Assembly: GCA_002423705.1 (NCBI GenBank)
Contig: DINW01000069.1
Span: forward strand, 24,080-72,160
DNA from: Clostridium sp. UBA5530
Lineage (GTDB): Bacteria; Bacillota; Clostridia; Clostridiales; Clostridiaceae
Length of the DNA stretch: 48,081 bases
Direction: 5' to 3'
Shown: one piece after another, positions 15,600 to 22,810 of the stretch
Layout of the letters: each line of letters starts with the position of its first letter
How positions within the stretch are numbered: the first letter of the stretch is position 1
Notes under the pieces: generated by a model
Database searches by the model: none
What the model was told of the DNA's origin: nothing
The model's input: only the letters and a program-made list of their open reading frames with translations
Position numbers and translations under genes: made by a program

Positions 15600-17222
15600 C
15601 TACAAATCTAGATCATATATATACACACTGTCGTAACATTGACCGATATAATAATCTAAAGGAATCTGTATGAATTTTTTTCCTTCTTTTAAAGGTGTAT
15701 TTTCTGCTCTTTCCTTTTTTCTTATTAAAACATCACATACCTTGTTACTGTTAATGTATTCTTCATTGCCTACAAATACAATTCCTTTATATTCTCTTTC
15801 CTTTATATTGTGCCCACTGACTAAAACAATCTCCTTGTCATCCCCTTGAAATTTCCATGTTGTATCACAATAAGTACCCTGAAGATTAGAATATAATTTA
15901 TTTTTACTGTTATACCTTACATTTAAGGTATATTCCTTTTTTCTACCATCATTTTGTTTAGGATACCAGTCAAAGGCTCCCCCTAAAGCTAAAAGGTCTT
16001 TCTTTACATAAAACAACTGTTTATATTGACTTGTCCATTTATCCCCAACTTTATATCCCCAAACTGTATTTATGTCTCCTTCATAATCTACTTTTAATTT
16101 TACGATGTCTCCATTTTTGTATTCTTTAGGAAGATCAACTATGAAACTCTTATCAGTTCTTTTATAATTGATTTTGCTGCCATCTATCTCAACATGAGAA
16201 ATATTCAATTTATGAAATAATCCAAGCTCCAAGGAATTTACTTTATCTTGAAGAATTTTAATCTCTATTTCACAGGAGCTCTTTAGATTTGTATTAAGAT
16301 CAATATCCATATTATATTTGTAAGGATAATATTGCTTTTCTTTTTCACTTCTAAAAGAATCTCTTACCTCTATATATTTACTTTCCAGTGGTTCAGATAT
16401 ATTTCTCCCTATATCAAGAAAATCTGGTAACAAAGAGTGCAGGTTAATAATTAAAGCTACACTTAACCCTAAAGAAATTCCAATAGCCGCTAATGCCCCT
16501 AATGATTTTGACTTTTCTTTTTTATATTCTTTGTAGAAGGCTATTTTAAAAATCATATAAGACAATATAAGCCATAGAATATTATGATAAAAATAGGTCT
16601 TATCATAATTAAAAATATCAAAAGTACGAGGAAATTGTCTTATATAGTAAACTGGAACTACAAAGTTTCTAAACTTATAAAAATTGCATAAAGTTATAAA
16701 AGCAGCAATTATTATTATAAAGGCTAGTACATCTCCTATTTTTTTGCTTATGACTTGTCCCATAAATAGCCCTATAGATCCACAAGCTATAAGAACCACC
16801 ATGGTATTTATTACATAACCTATACCGTTATATAATAAATATCCAATAGATACTTTGCACACTATAGCTATAACTATAAATATAATTATATTAGTTATCA
16901 ATAAAACTCCTCCTATAGTACCAACTGCAAAAACCTTAGATAAGGTTTTATCCCTTGAGGATATATCTATGGATTCAAAAACTTCATTATTACTTTTTCC
17001 AACATTCATGCTAAAAATTAAAAAGGGTATCATAACAAAATTTATTGGTATCCAAGAATATTTTATAAATTCAGATAAACCAAATATAATCCTACCTTCC
17101 CTTACTGCTGTATATATAGCCAATGCTACTCCCAAAACATATAAAATAACCATAGCCCAAGCTAATTTGCTTCTTTTAAAATTAATTGTTTCATTTCTCA
17201 CTAAGGCCTTAATTTTTCCCAA
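15600..17222 (-). CDS. ABC-2 permease fused to a truncated M1-peptidase-like outer domain
   Basis: 540 residues, TTG start (17222) behind AAGGATG. Residues 1-250 are an ABC-2 permease with about six helices, beginning VRNETINFKRSKLAWAMVILYVL and ending near LGALAAIGISLGLSVALI. Residues about 270-540 are soluble and beta-rich (IDLNTNLKSSCEIEIKI, KLKVDYEGDINTVWG, LALGGAFDWYPK, YTLNVRYNSKNKLYSNLQG). They resemble the N-terminal beta-domain of M1 aminopeptidases found in the roughly 1000-residue 'ABC permease/M1 aminopeptidase' proteins. The HExxH catalytic domain is missing: the gene stops after YIYDLDL, just before the ATPase gene. The domain is probably outside the cell. Naturally short form or 3' deletion cannot be told apart here. 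Confidence 0.65.
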   Translation of the reverse strand: MGKIKALVRNETINFKRSKLAWAMVILYVLGVALAIYTAVREGRIIFGLSEFIKYSWIPINFVMIPFLIFSMNVGKSNNEVFESIDISSRDKTLSKVFAVGTIGGVLLITNIIIFIVIAIVCKVSIGYLLYNGIGYVINTMVVLIACGSIGLFMGQVISKKIGDVLAFIIIIAAFITLCNFYKFRNFVVPVYYIRQFPRTFDIFNYDKTYFYHNILWLILSYMIFKIAFYKEYKKEKSKSLGALAAIGISLGLSVALIINLHSLLPDFLDIGRNISEPLESKYIEVRDSFRSEKEKQYYPYKYNMDIDLNTNLKSSCEIEIKILQDKVNSLELGLFHKLNISHVEIDGSKINYKRTDKSFIVDLPKEYKNGDIVKLKVDYEGDINTVWGYKVGDKWTSQYKQLFYVKKDLLALGGAFDWYPKQNDGRKKEYTLNVRYNSKNKLYSNLQGTYCDTTWKFQGDDKEIVLVSGHNIKEREYKGIVFVGNEEYINSNKVCDVLIRKKERAENTPLKEGKKFIQIPLDYYIGQCYDSVYIYDLDL

Positions 17223-17240
17223 ATAAATTCACATCCTTCT

Positions 17241-17276
17241 AAAAATTCGGGAATTTATCTTCAATAAATTCCCGAA
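17241..17276 (-). terminator. Terminator/attenuator between secreted protein and ABC genes
   Basis: Perfect 13-bp stem TTCGGGAATTTAT / ATAAATTCCCGAA with a five-base loop, followed on the minus strand by TTTTT. It sits between the secreted-protein gene and the ABC-2 permease gene. It would let the first gene be expressed more strongly than the transporter if read-through is partial. Confidence 0.75.
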
Positions 17277-17295
17277 ATAATTTAAGTATTTATTT

Positions 17296-17706
17296 CTATC
17301 TCATATCATAATCTAAATGTTCTGTATAGTCACCATAATCACTCCATGACTGAATAACTGTTCTATATTCTTCACCTGATTTACAATCTTTTGCTTCATT
17401 ATATCCATCTTCATCAAATGAAGTATCCTTAACACTATTAGGTAAAATGGCTATAGTTCTATACTCTAAGTCTGCTTTAAATTGCTTTGGTCTTGATCCG
17501 CTTGATATGTTATGATCTTCATATACAGTACCATAATTAGTTGCTGTTATATAGGAGTCTCTTGTCTTTCCATAATCTATTCCATTTGAATCAGATAGAT
17601 GCGTAACATAAACATCTCTATATCCAAGTGATCCTGCAAATGCAGTTATGCTAGTCCCTAAAACAAGCGCCAATGTTATGAAACCCATTTTTTTATTTTT
17701 CTTCAT
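17296..17706 (-). CDS. Small secreted protein upstream of ABC-2 exporter
   Basis: 136 residues from ATG 17706, nine bases after AGGGAG. A Sec-type signal peptide is clear: KKNKKMGFITLALVLGTS then ITAFAG, with likely cleavage near residues 23-25 after A-F-A. The mature part (about 112 residues) is hydrophilic, rich in Tyr, Asp, Ser and Thr, with SLGYRDVYVTHLSDSNGIDY at its start, AKDCKSGEEYRTVIQSWSDY near the end and a single cysteine. I do not recognise a family. Being first in an operon with an ABC-2 exporter, behind an attenuating hairpin, recalls bacteriocin or secreted-antigen loci, but that is inference. Confidence 0.6.
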   Translation of the reverse strand: MKKNKKMGFITLALVLGTSITAFAGSLGYRDVYVTHLSDSNGIDYGKTRDSYITATNYGTVYEDHNISSGSRPKQFKADLEYRTIAILPNSVKDTSFDEDGYNEAKDCKSGEEYRTVIQSWSDYGDYTEHLDYDMR

Positions 17707-17896
17707 AATTAATTTCTCCCTTTTATACTTATTTATTATCAGAAGACTGCGCAATCCTCATTTGTTAGTATAATTGTAACTTATATGGTTATATATGTCA
17801 ACTATTACTTAATAAAACTTTTTTGAATTTTATGTTTTATAATATTGAATGTAACATTATAAATTAAGAATATCCACATATTATCAGTCTATTCCT

Positions 17897-18240
17897 TTAG
17901 CCTATGTTTTCCTTAATCATTTCACCATTTTGATTTTTTAATATGCACCCACTTATGTTGTCCAAAGAATTATCATAGACTATAGTTATAATAATTTTCT
18001 TACCTTTTATTAACTTTACGTACTGAACAAAACTCTTTTTATTTCCTACCTCTAGATTGCTAAAGGCTCATCTAAAAAAATCATTGTGCTACTTATAGAT
18101 GAAATACGTAATAGTGGAATCTTTTGTTGCTACTATAAACTTAAGTTGGATTAGTAATTATTATTTTATCTGCAAAATCAATATTTAAAACCTTCAACAG
18201 CACTTTATCACATGCTCCTTTGAAATTACAGTAGATAATA
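17897..18240 (-). pseudogene. Decayed ABC transporter ATPase fragment
   Basis: Minus-strand fragments in three frames reconstruct the back half of an ABC ATPase. GACDKVLLKVLNIDFADK...TNPT ends at an in-frame TAA. Then QQKIPLLRISSISS and TMIFLDEP carry the post-signature and Walker B regions. After another frame change, SNLEVGNKKSFVQYVKL and KGKKIIITIVYDNS carry the D-loop/H-loop region to a stop at 17899-17897. Walker A and the N-terminus are missing, apparently cut off near the terminator of the next gene. The style (LDEP.SNLE) is that of small peptide/bacteriocin exporters. With at least one stop and two frameshifts it is non-functional. Confidence 0.6.
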
Positions 18241-18245
18241 TAAAA

Positions 18246-18280
18246 AACTATACCCTCCAGATTGCCTGGAGGGTATAGTT
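18246..18280 (-). terminator. Terminator of the FAD oxidoreductase gene
   Basis: Perfect 15-bp inverted repeat AACTATACCCTCCAG / CTGGAGGGTATAGTT with a five-base loop, followed on the minus strand by TTTTTTA. It lies about 45 bases after the oxidoreductase stop codon. Confidence 0.85.
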
Positions 18281-18297
18281 AACGTAATTATTATTTT

Positions 18298-18327
18298 ATC
18301 TGATGTTTACCTGAAACTAAGTTTCAC
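18298..18327 (-). repeat. Dispersed repeat, internally deleted copy D at a stop codon
   Basis: The minus strand reads AAAGTGAAACTTAGTTTC then AGGTAAACATCAGA directly after the TAA of the FAD oxidoreductase. The two outer ends of the element (as in copies B and A) are joined at the shared TACCTG direct repeat, with everything between them lost. Confidence 0.65.
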
Positions 18328-19727
18328 TTTATAAGATTTCTTGCCATAATATATCCCATGGCTGAAGCCATCATAAGGCCTCTTGTCCATCCGCTGGAAT
18401 CTCCTAAACAGTATAATCCCTCTACACTGCTTTCAAAGGTATCCTTATCTATATTTATCCTGTTGCTATAAAACTTTATTTCTGGACCATAAAGCAAAGT
18501 CTCTCTGCTTGCAAAACCTGGAACTATTGTATTCATTGCCTCTATAAAGTTTAATATGTTTGTCATAGTTCTATAAGGCATTGCTGAAGTCAAATCTCCT
18601 GGTTCAGCATCTGGCAATGTATATCTTACATTAATCTGATCCATTTCCTTCTTCCAAGTTCTTTTTCCATCTAGTATGTCACCATATCTTTGAACTATTA
18701 TTTTCCCATTACCAAGCATATTAACTAGTTCCCCAACCTTTTTACCGTATTCTATAGGTTCATTGAAGGGTTCTGAAAAGTTATGAGAGCTTAATATGGC
18801 TAAGTTTGTATTGTCAGACTTTCTATCTTTGTATGAATGACCATTTACTATGGCTAGATTATTATCATAATTCTCCTGACTTACGAAGCCTCCTGGATTT
18901 TGGCAAAAGGTTCTTACCTTATCCCTAAAGGGAGCGGGATGTCCTATAAGCTTAGATTCATACAATACATTATTAACCTTTTCCATAATTTCATTTCTTA
19001 TTTCCACACGAACTCCTAAATCTACAGTTCCAGCATGGTGACCTATTTTATGCTCTATACACATGTCCTTAAGCCAATCGGCACCTTTTCTACCTGTTGC
19101 CACTATAACTTTATCACTAAGTAAAGTTTCATCCTTAGTTTTAGTCATAGAATCAGAAACCACTACCCCTTTTACGGTGTTGTTCTCTACAATTAAATTC
19201 TTAGTTATGGTATCAAATCTTAGTTCTACATTGTTTTCTTTTAAATAGTTTTGTATTTTAAGATATATCTCCTGGGCCTTTTCTGTTCCTAAATGTCTTA
19301 TTGGACAATCTACTAGCTTTAAGCCAGCTTCAATGGCCTTTCTTCTTATATCCTTAATATCCTCATTATTTCCTAATCCTTCAACCTTAGGATCTGCTCC
19401 AAATTCTAAATATATTTTGTCTGTGTAATCTATAAACTCTTGAGCTTTTTCACTTCCTATTAGGTTAGGTAAGTCTCCCCCTACTTCGTAGCTTAAAGAA
19501 AGCTTACCATCTGAGAAGGCTCCTGCTCCAGAAAAACCTGTGGTTATATGGCAGTAAGGCTTACAATTTACACAAACCTTTGTTTTATCCTTAGGACAAT
19601 GTCTTTTATCTATACTTTTACCCATGTCTAAAAGTAATATATTTTTCTTGCAATTATTTTTTACTAGCTCCAATGCGGTAAATATTCCTGCGGGACCTGC
19701 TCCTACAATTATCACATCATATTTCAT
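18324..19727 (-). CDS. FAD-dependent oxidoreductase (COG2509-type)
   Basis: 467 residues, cytosolic. The N-terminal FAD-binding motif is VIIVGAGPAG (G9-A-G-P-A-G14) with LLLDMGKS at the end of beta-2. A cysteine cluster follows (RHCPKDKTKVCVNCKPYCH), then TGFSGAGAFSDGKLSLS. The second nucleotide strand is KVIVATGRKGADWL, and the closing motif GLYCLGDSSGWTRGLMMASAMG reads the FAD ribityl site. This is the uncharacterised 'FAD-dependent dehydrogenase' group, also called NAD(FAD)-utilizing dehydrogenases; the substrate is unknown. RBS AGGAGG precedes ATG 19727. A purine riboswitch aptamer ends only 35 bases before the start, so purine level probably controls it. The 3' end carries repeat copy D and a terminator. 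Confidence 0.85.
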   Translation of the reverse strand: MKYDVIIVGAGPAGIFTALELVKNNCKKNILLLDMGKSIDKRHCPKDKTKVCVNCKPYCHITTGFSGAGAFSDGKLSLSYEVGGDLPNLIGSEKAQEFIDYTDKIYLEFGADPKVEGLGNNEDIKDIRRKAIEAGLKLVDCPIRHLGTEKAQEIYLKIQNYLKENNVELRFDTITKNLIVENNTVKGVVVSDSMTKTKDETLLSDKVIVATGRKGADWLKDMCIEHKIGHHAGTVDLGVRVEIRNEIMEKVNNVLYESKLIGHPAPFRDKVRTFCQNPGGFVSQENYDNNLAIVNGHSYKDRKSDNTNLAILSSHNFSEPFNEPIEYGKKVGELVNMLGNGKIIVQRYGDILDGKRTWKKEMDQINVRYTLPDAEPGDLTSAMPYRTMTNILNFIEAMNTIVPGFASRETLLYGPEIKFYSNRINIDKDTFESSVEGLYCLGDSSGWTRGLMMASAMGYIMARNLIK

Positions 19728-19762
19728 AATAAAATCCTCCTATTGTATATTATAAGCTTCCC

Positions 19763-19833
19763 CACCTATAGAAGAGCTATTTACGGTAGCTCAGTAGAAA
19801 CGTCTAACCCTTATTGCTAGATTTATATAAGTG
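19763..19833 (-). ncRNA. Purine riboswitch aptamer, guanine-like
   Basis: The minus strand from 19833 to 19763 matches the purine aptamer. P1 is CACTTATA pairing with TATAGGTG. J1/2 is TAA. P2 is closed by TCTA/TAGA with loop AATAAGG. The conserved J2/3 is GTTTCTAC. P3 is GAGCT/AGCTC with loop ACCGTAAAT; the GG of loop 2 and CC of loop 3 can kiss. The base just before the P1 3' strand is C, the guanine-specific position 74. Two differences from the xpt aptamer are visible: position 73 is T, not A, and the 54-72 pair is T-T. The ribosome binding site follows within 30 bases and no terminator is visible, suggesting translational control. Confidence 0.85.
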
Positions 19834-19877
19834 AACATTATTTAATTTAAATAGAATAAAGTTCTATCCATTACGAA

Positions 19878-19906
19878 AGTTTATCCTATTTATAAGAAAA
19901 AATCAA
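19878..19906 (-). promoter_or_regulatory. Promoter of the riboswitch/FAD oxidoreductase transcript
   Basis: On the minus strand TTGATT (19906-19901), 17-base spacer, TAAACT (19883-19878). It is 45 bases before the aptamer and just after the stop codon of the upstream gene, so the riboswitch transcript can start independently. Confidence 0.5.
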
Positions 19907-19921
19907 TAGTTTTTCCTAAAT

Positions 19922-21412
19922 TTAATTCTTTTTCATCCCTAAAATGTCATTTAAATATTCTAGGCTATATTCCCTGCTTATGCTATTGGGTATAGAAGTT
20001 TTTATTCTTTTTACGGTGGTAACTATAGAATTTACATCAATCTTAACATCAAAGACGGAAAGTATATTATAACCTAATATATCTAAATATATAGACTTTT
20101 CCTCTTCATCCAATACGTCTTTATTGCTGCTGCATATCAAATCTATAGTATTTTTAACGTGGTTATTTATTTCATCTATGGTTTCTTCATGAATAAAGGT
20201 TATGTTTCCTATTTCTTTAAACTTCCTACCTATAATAAGAAGAATACTGTTTCTTATTGAATCTCCTTCCTCTTTAGCTACATTATAGTAAAGCTTGGAA
20301 AAAGCACTATTGTTCAGAAATCTGTTTTTTATAAATCTTATGAAGGTTTCAAAATCCTCAGCATTATTCCCTACTTCAATCTCAAATAATATTCTAAAAA
20401 ATAGGTACCATTGAAAATCCGTATTTATAAGGTCTAATATTTTATTACCTATTATCTCTGAAAATTGGTCTTCAAAGTTTATTTCCCTTTCAAAGGTTAT
20501 TTCTTTGCTAAAATCCACATCGGCAGTACCTATATCATTAAGTCTTGTTAAAATTTTCAAAAACACCTCATAGGTGTCATCACCCTTTAAAGCTGTGGTT
20601 CTTATCATATAATCTACTATAGCATCACAGGATTTTCTGAAATTCACATTGAAACCTATGGTTTCCTTCATTTTAGTAGCAAAAATCTCATAGGTTATCT
20701 TAGCCAAAAGTTTCTCTAACTGCATCATTCTTATATCTGGATCTATGGAGTTAAATCTATTATATTGGTTATGTATGATAAGAAGCTGATTATCTATCAT
20801 GGCTAGATTCTTTTTAATAGAATTTAGCATTTGCTTCATATAGTCATCCCCCATGGTGTAGTTATTGTTTTTATATATTATCTTATGTTCGATCTCCCCC
20901 CAGAAAACATTTACTAGAGACTTTATCTGAAGTTCAAAATTTATTCTGTTGTCTTTATCTATACAAAATCCATCTATTCTATAAATTTTAAATCCATTTT
21001 TCTGCACCTGTGGTTGAATGCTGCCTAGCTCTAATCTTATATCCTTATTGTCGTCGGAATAATAATATCCTTCCTCATCCTTTACATTAAACCACTGTTT
21101 CATTCTTTCATATATGTTCTTTTCATCCTCTATAAATCTACATTCCACCCTTATGCCTATTAAGTCATGTAGATTATGTAGAAACACATCTACGTCATCA
21201 TAAAGCTTGTAATAGCTGTTTCTTATTATTTTCTCCTTTAAGCTTCCTGTGGATTTTACCCTGCTATTTATATTTAAGTAGCCCTCACAGCTTTCATCTA
21301 AAATTCCATCTATATGTTTTTCTATGTATTCAGATTTCTCTTCTAAATAAGTAAAGTTATTATCCATATACTCTGTAACTGTATTTATAAAATTAAACAT
21401 TTCTAGTTCCAT
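19922..21412 (-). CDS. RelA/SpoT-domain (p)ppGpp synthetase-like protein with long C-terminal region
   Basis: 496 residues. Residues about 40-215 form a RelA_SpoT nucleotidyltransferase domain: INSRVKSTGSLKEKI (substrate-binding R/K), HDLIGIRVECRF (catalytic Asp with GxR), and INFELQIKSLVNVFWGEIEHKI (catalytic Glu, then the E-H motif). It therefore probably transfers pyrophosphate from ATP to GTP or GDP, or to another acceptor. There is no HD hydrolase domain or TGS/ACT regulatory domain. The C-terminal 280 residues are helical, acidic and unrecognised. Ordinary small alarmone synthetases have 210-260 residues, so this is an unusual architecture. It has its own TTGACA promoter and is monocistronic. 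Confidence 0.75.
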   Translation of the reverse strand: MELEMFNFINTVTEYMDNNFTYLEEKSEYIEKHIDGILDESCEGYLNINSRVKSTGSLKEKIIRNSYYKLYDDVDVFLHNLHDLIGIRVECRFIEDEKNIYERMKQWFNVKDEEGYYYSDDNKDIRLELGSIQPQVQKNGFKIYRIDGFCIDKDNRINFELQIKSLVNVFWGEIEHKIIYKNNNYTMGDDYMKQMLNSIKKNLAMIDNQLLIIHNQYNRFNSIDPDIRMMQLEKLLAKITYEIFATKMKETIGFNVNFRKSCDAIVDYMIRTTALKGDDTYEVFLKILTRLNDIGTADVDFSKEITFEREINFEDQFSEIIGNKILDLINTDFQWYLFFRILFEIEVGNNAEDFETFIRFIKNRFLNNSAFSKLYYNVAKEEGDSIRNSILLIIGRKFKEIGNITFIHEETIDEINNHVKNTIDLICSSNKDVLDEEEKSIYLDILGYNILSVFDVKIDVNSIVTTVKRIKTSIPNSISREYSLEYLNDILGMKKN

Positions 21413-21433
21413 AATAGTCCTCCATTTTTTTGT

Positions 21434-21462
21434 AAAATATAATTGGTATTATAATTTGTCAA
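21434..21462 (-). promoter_or_regulatory. Promoter of the RelA/SpoT-domain gene
   Basis: On the minus strand TTGACA (21462-21457), 17-base spacer, TATTTT (21439-21434). The start codon at 21412 is close, giving a leader of only about 15 bases that includes GGAGG. Confidence 0.6.
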
Positions 21463-21590
21463 GATATAACAAGAATTTTCCCTATATTCTACTAATGTAA
21501 TATATCTTGAAGATTTTTAAAAGGTGTTTTATCATAAAATTAAAATATATTCATATTTTAGTAATATTTTTTACTTCTATGTAATAAATT

Positions 21591-21631
21591 TTTACCTTAT
21601 TTATGATTTAAGTAAAGGTTTACCTTATAAT
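21591..21631 (+). promoter_or_regulatory. Direct repeats and -10 upstream of the first transport operon
   Basis: Two identical TTTACCTTAT blocks (21591-21600 and 21619-21628), 28 bases apart. The second overlaps a TATAAT (21626-21631) and a small palindrome GTAAAGGTTTAC. This is a candidate operator/promoter for the importer starting at 21703, possibly for the AraC-type regulator encoded downstream. No good -35 is visible, as expected for an activated promoter. Confidence 0.4.
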
Positions 21632-21702
21632 CAAATTAAAGTTTAGTGTATGGCAAATATAAGCGCTAAAAATATTATATGAATTAAATGGAGGTTATAT
21701 TT

Positions 21703-22743
21703 ATGAAAGCTAAAAAGATCTTAGCACTATCTTTAGCTGCAATTATGAGCATGGGATTATTAGTAGGCTGTGGAGACAAAAAAGATGACTCTGCTAGTGG
21801 AAACAAAAAAGATCTTAAACTGACTATATATTGTGGCTTAATGGAAGATCACATGGTAAAGGCTGTAGAAGAATTCAAAAAAGAAACTGGGGTAAATGCT
21901 GAAGCTGTAAGAATGTCCTCTGGTGAAATTCTCGGAAGAATTCGTGCAGAAAAAGATAATCCTAAGGCTTCAGTATGGTTCGGTGGCCCTGCTGATGGAT
22001 TAATTCAAGCTAAGGATGAAAACTTATTAGAACCATACATTTCTCCTAACGCAAAGGACATAGAAGATAAATACAAAGATCCTGATGGATACTGGACTGG
22101 AATCTATGTTGGATACCTAGGATTTGCTTCTAATAAAAAATTATTAGCTGAAAAAGGAATTGAAGCTCCAAAATCTTGGGAAGATTTATTAAAACCTGAA
22201 TTTAAAGGACAAATTTCTGTAGCTAACCCTGGTTCATCTGGAACTGCTTATACAATGCTTGCTACAATAGTTCAAATAATGGGTGAAGAAAAAGGTTTAG
22301 ACTATATGAAGAAACTTAATGGAAACATAAAGACCTATGAAAAGTCTGGTACTGCTCCAGCAAGACTTGCAGGTCAAGGAGAAGTTATGGTTGGTATCTC
22401 CTTCTTACATGATGGTATAAAGTACAGAGAAGAAGGAATGAAAGACCTAGTTCTAACAGCTCCATCTGAAGGAACAGGATATGAAACAGGTGCTGTTGGT
22501 ATCATAAAAGGTGGTCCTGACCAAGAAGCTGCTAAGTTATTCATAGACTTCTGCTTAAGCAAAAAGGCTCAAGAACTTGGACAAACTGTTGGATCATTCC
22601 AATTCTTAACTAATAAAGATGCTAAATCTCCTGAACTTGCTAATGAGCTTAAAGATACTAAGCTTATCGATTACAAATTAGACTGGGCTGGTAAAAATAG
22701 AAGTTCTTTAGTTGAAAAATGGAATAATGCTATAAAGAAATAG
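21703..22743 (+). CDS. ABC importer substrate-binding lipoprotein (AfuA/FbpA-like)
   Basis: 346 residues from ATG 21703, seven bases after GGAGGT; an ATG at 21688 overlaps the site. The signal peptide ends in a lipobox (GLLVGC), so it is a lipoprotein at the outer face of the membrane. The mature part follows the periplasmic-binding type II iron/sugar-phosphate group: LTIYCGLMEDHMVKAVEEF, AEAVRMSSGEILGRIRAE, SVWFGGPADGLIQAK, and ISVANPGSSGTAYTML. It is commonly annotated as Fe3+-binding. However, the conserved tyrosine pair of iron-binding FbpA is not evident, and AfuA and HptA of the same family bind sugar phosphates. First gene of an operon with permease and ATPase. Confidence 0.8.
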   Translation: MKAKKILALSLAAIMSMGLLVGCGDKKDDSASGNKKDLKLTIYCGLMEDHMVKAVEEFKKETGVNAEAVRMSSGEILGRIRAEKDNPKASVWFGGPADGLIQAKDENLLEPYISPNAKDIEDKYKDPDGYWTGIYVGYLGFASNKKLLAEKGIEAPKSWEDLLKPEFKGQISVANPGSSGTAYTMLATIVQIMGEEKGLDYMKKLNGNIKTYEKSGTAPARLAGQGEVMVGISFLHDGIKYREEGMKDLVLTAPSEGTGYETGAVGIIKGGPDQEAAKLFIDFCLSKKAQELGQTVGSFQFLTNKDAKSPELANELKDTKLIDYKLDWAGKNRSSLVEKWNNAIKK

Positions 22744-22753
22744 TATTAGCTTT

Positions 22754-22783
22754 TAGGAATAGGGACTAAAAACCCTATTCCTA
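22754..22783 (+). terminator. Intercistronic hairpin after the binding-protein gene
   Basis: TAGGAATAGGG (22754-22764) and CCCTATTCCTA (22773-22783) form an 11-bp stem with an eight-base loop. The following sequence is AT-rich but lacks a strong U-tract. It probably sets the excess of binding-protein mRNA over permease mRNA by processing, stability or partial termination. Confidence 0.6.
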
Positions 22784-22810
22784 ATTTAAAATAGAGAGGT
22801 GATAAGGGAT

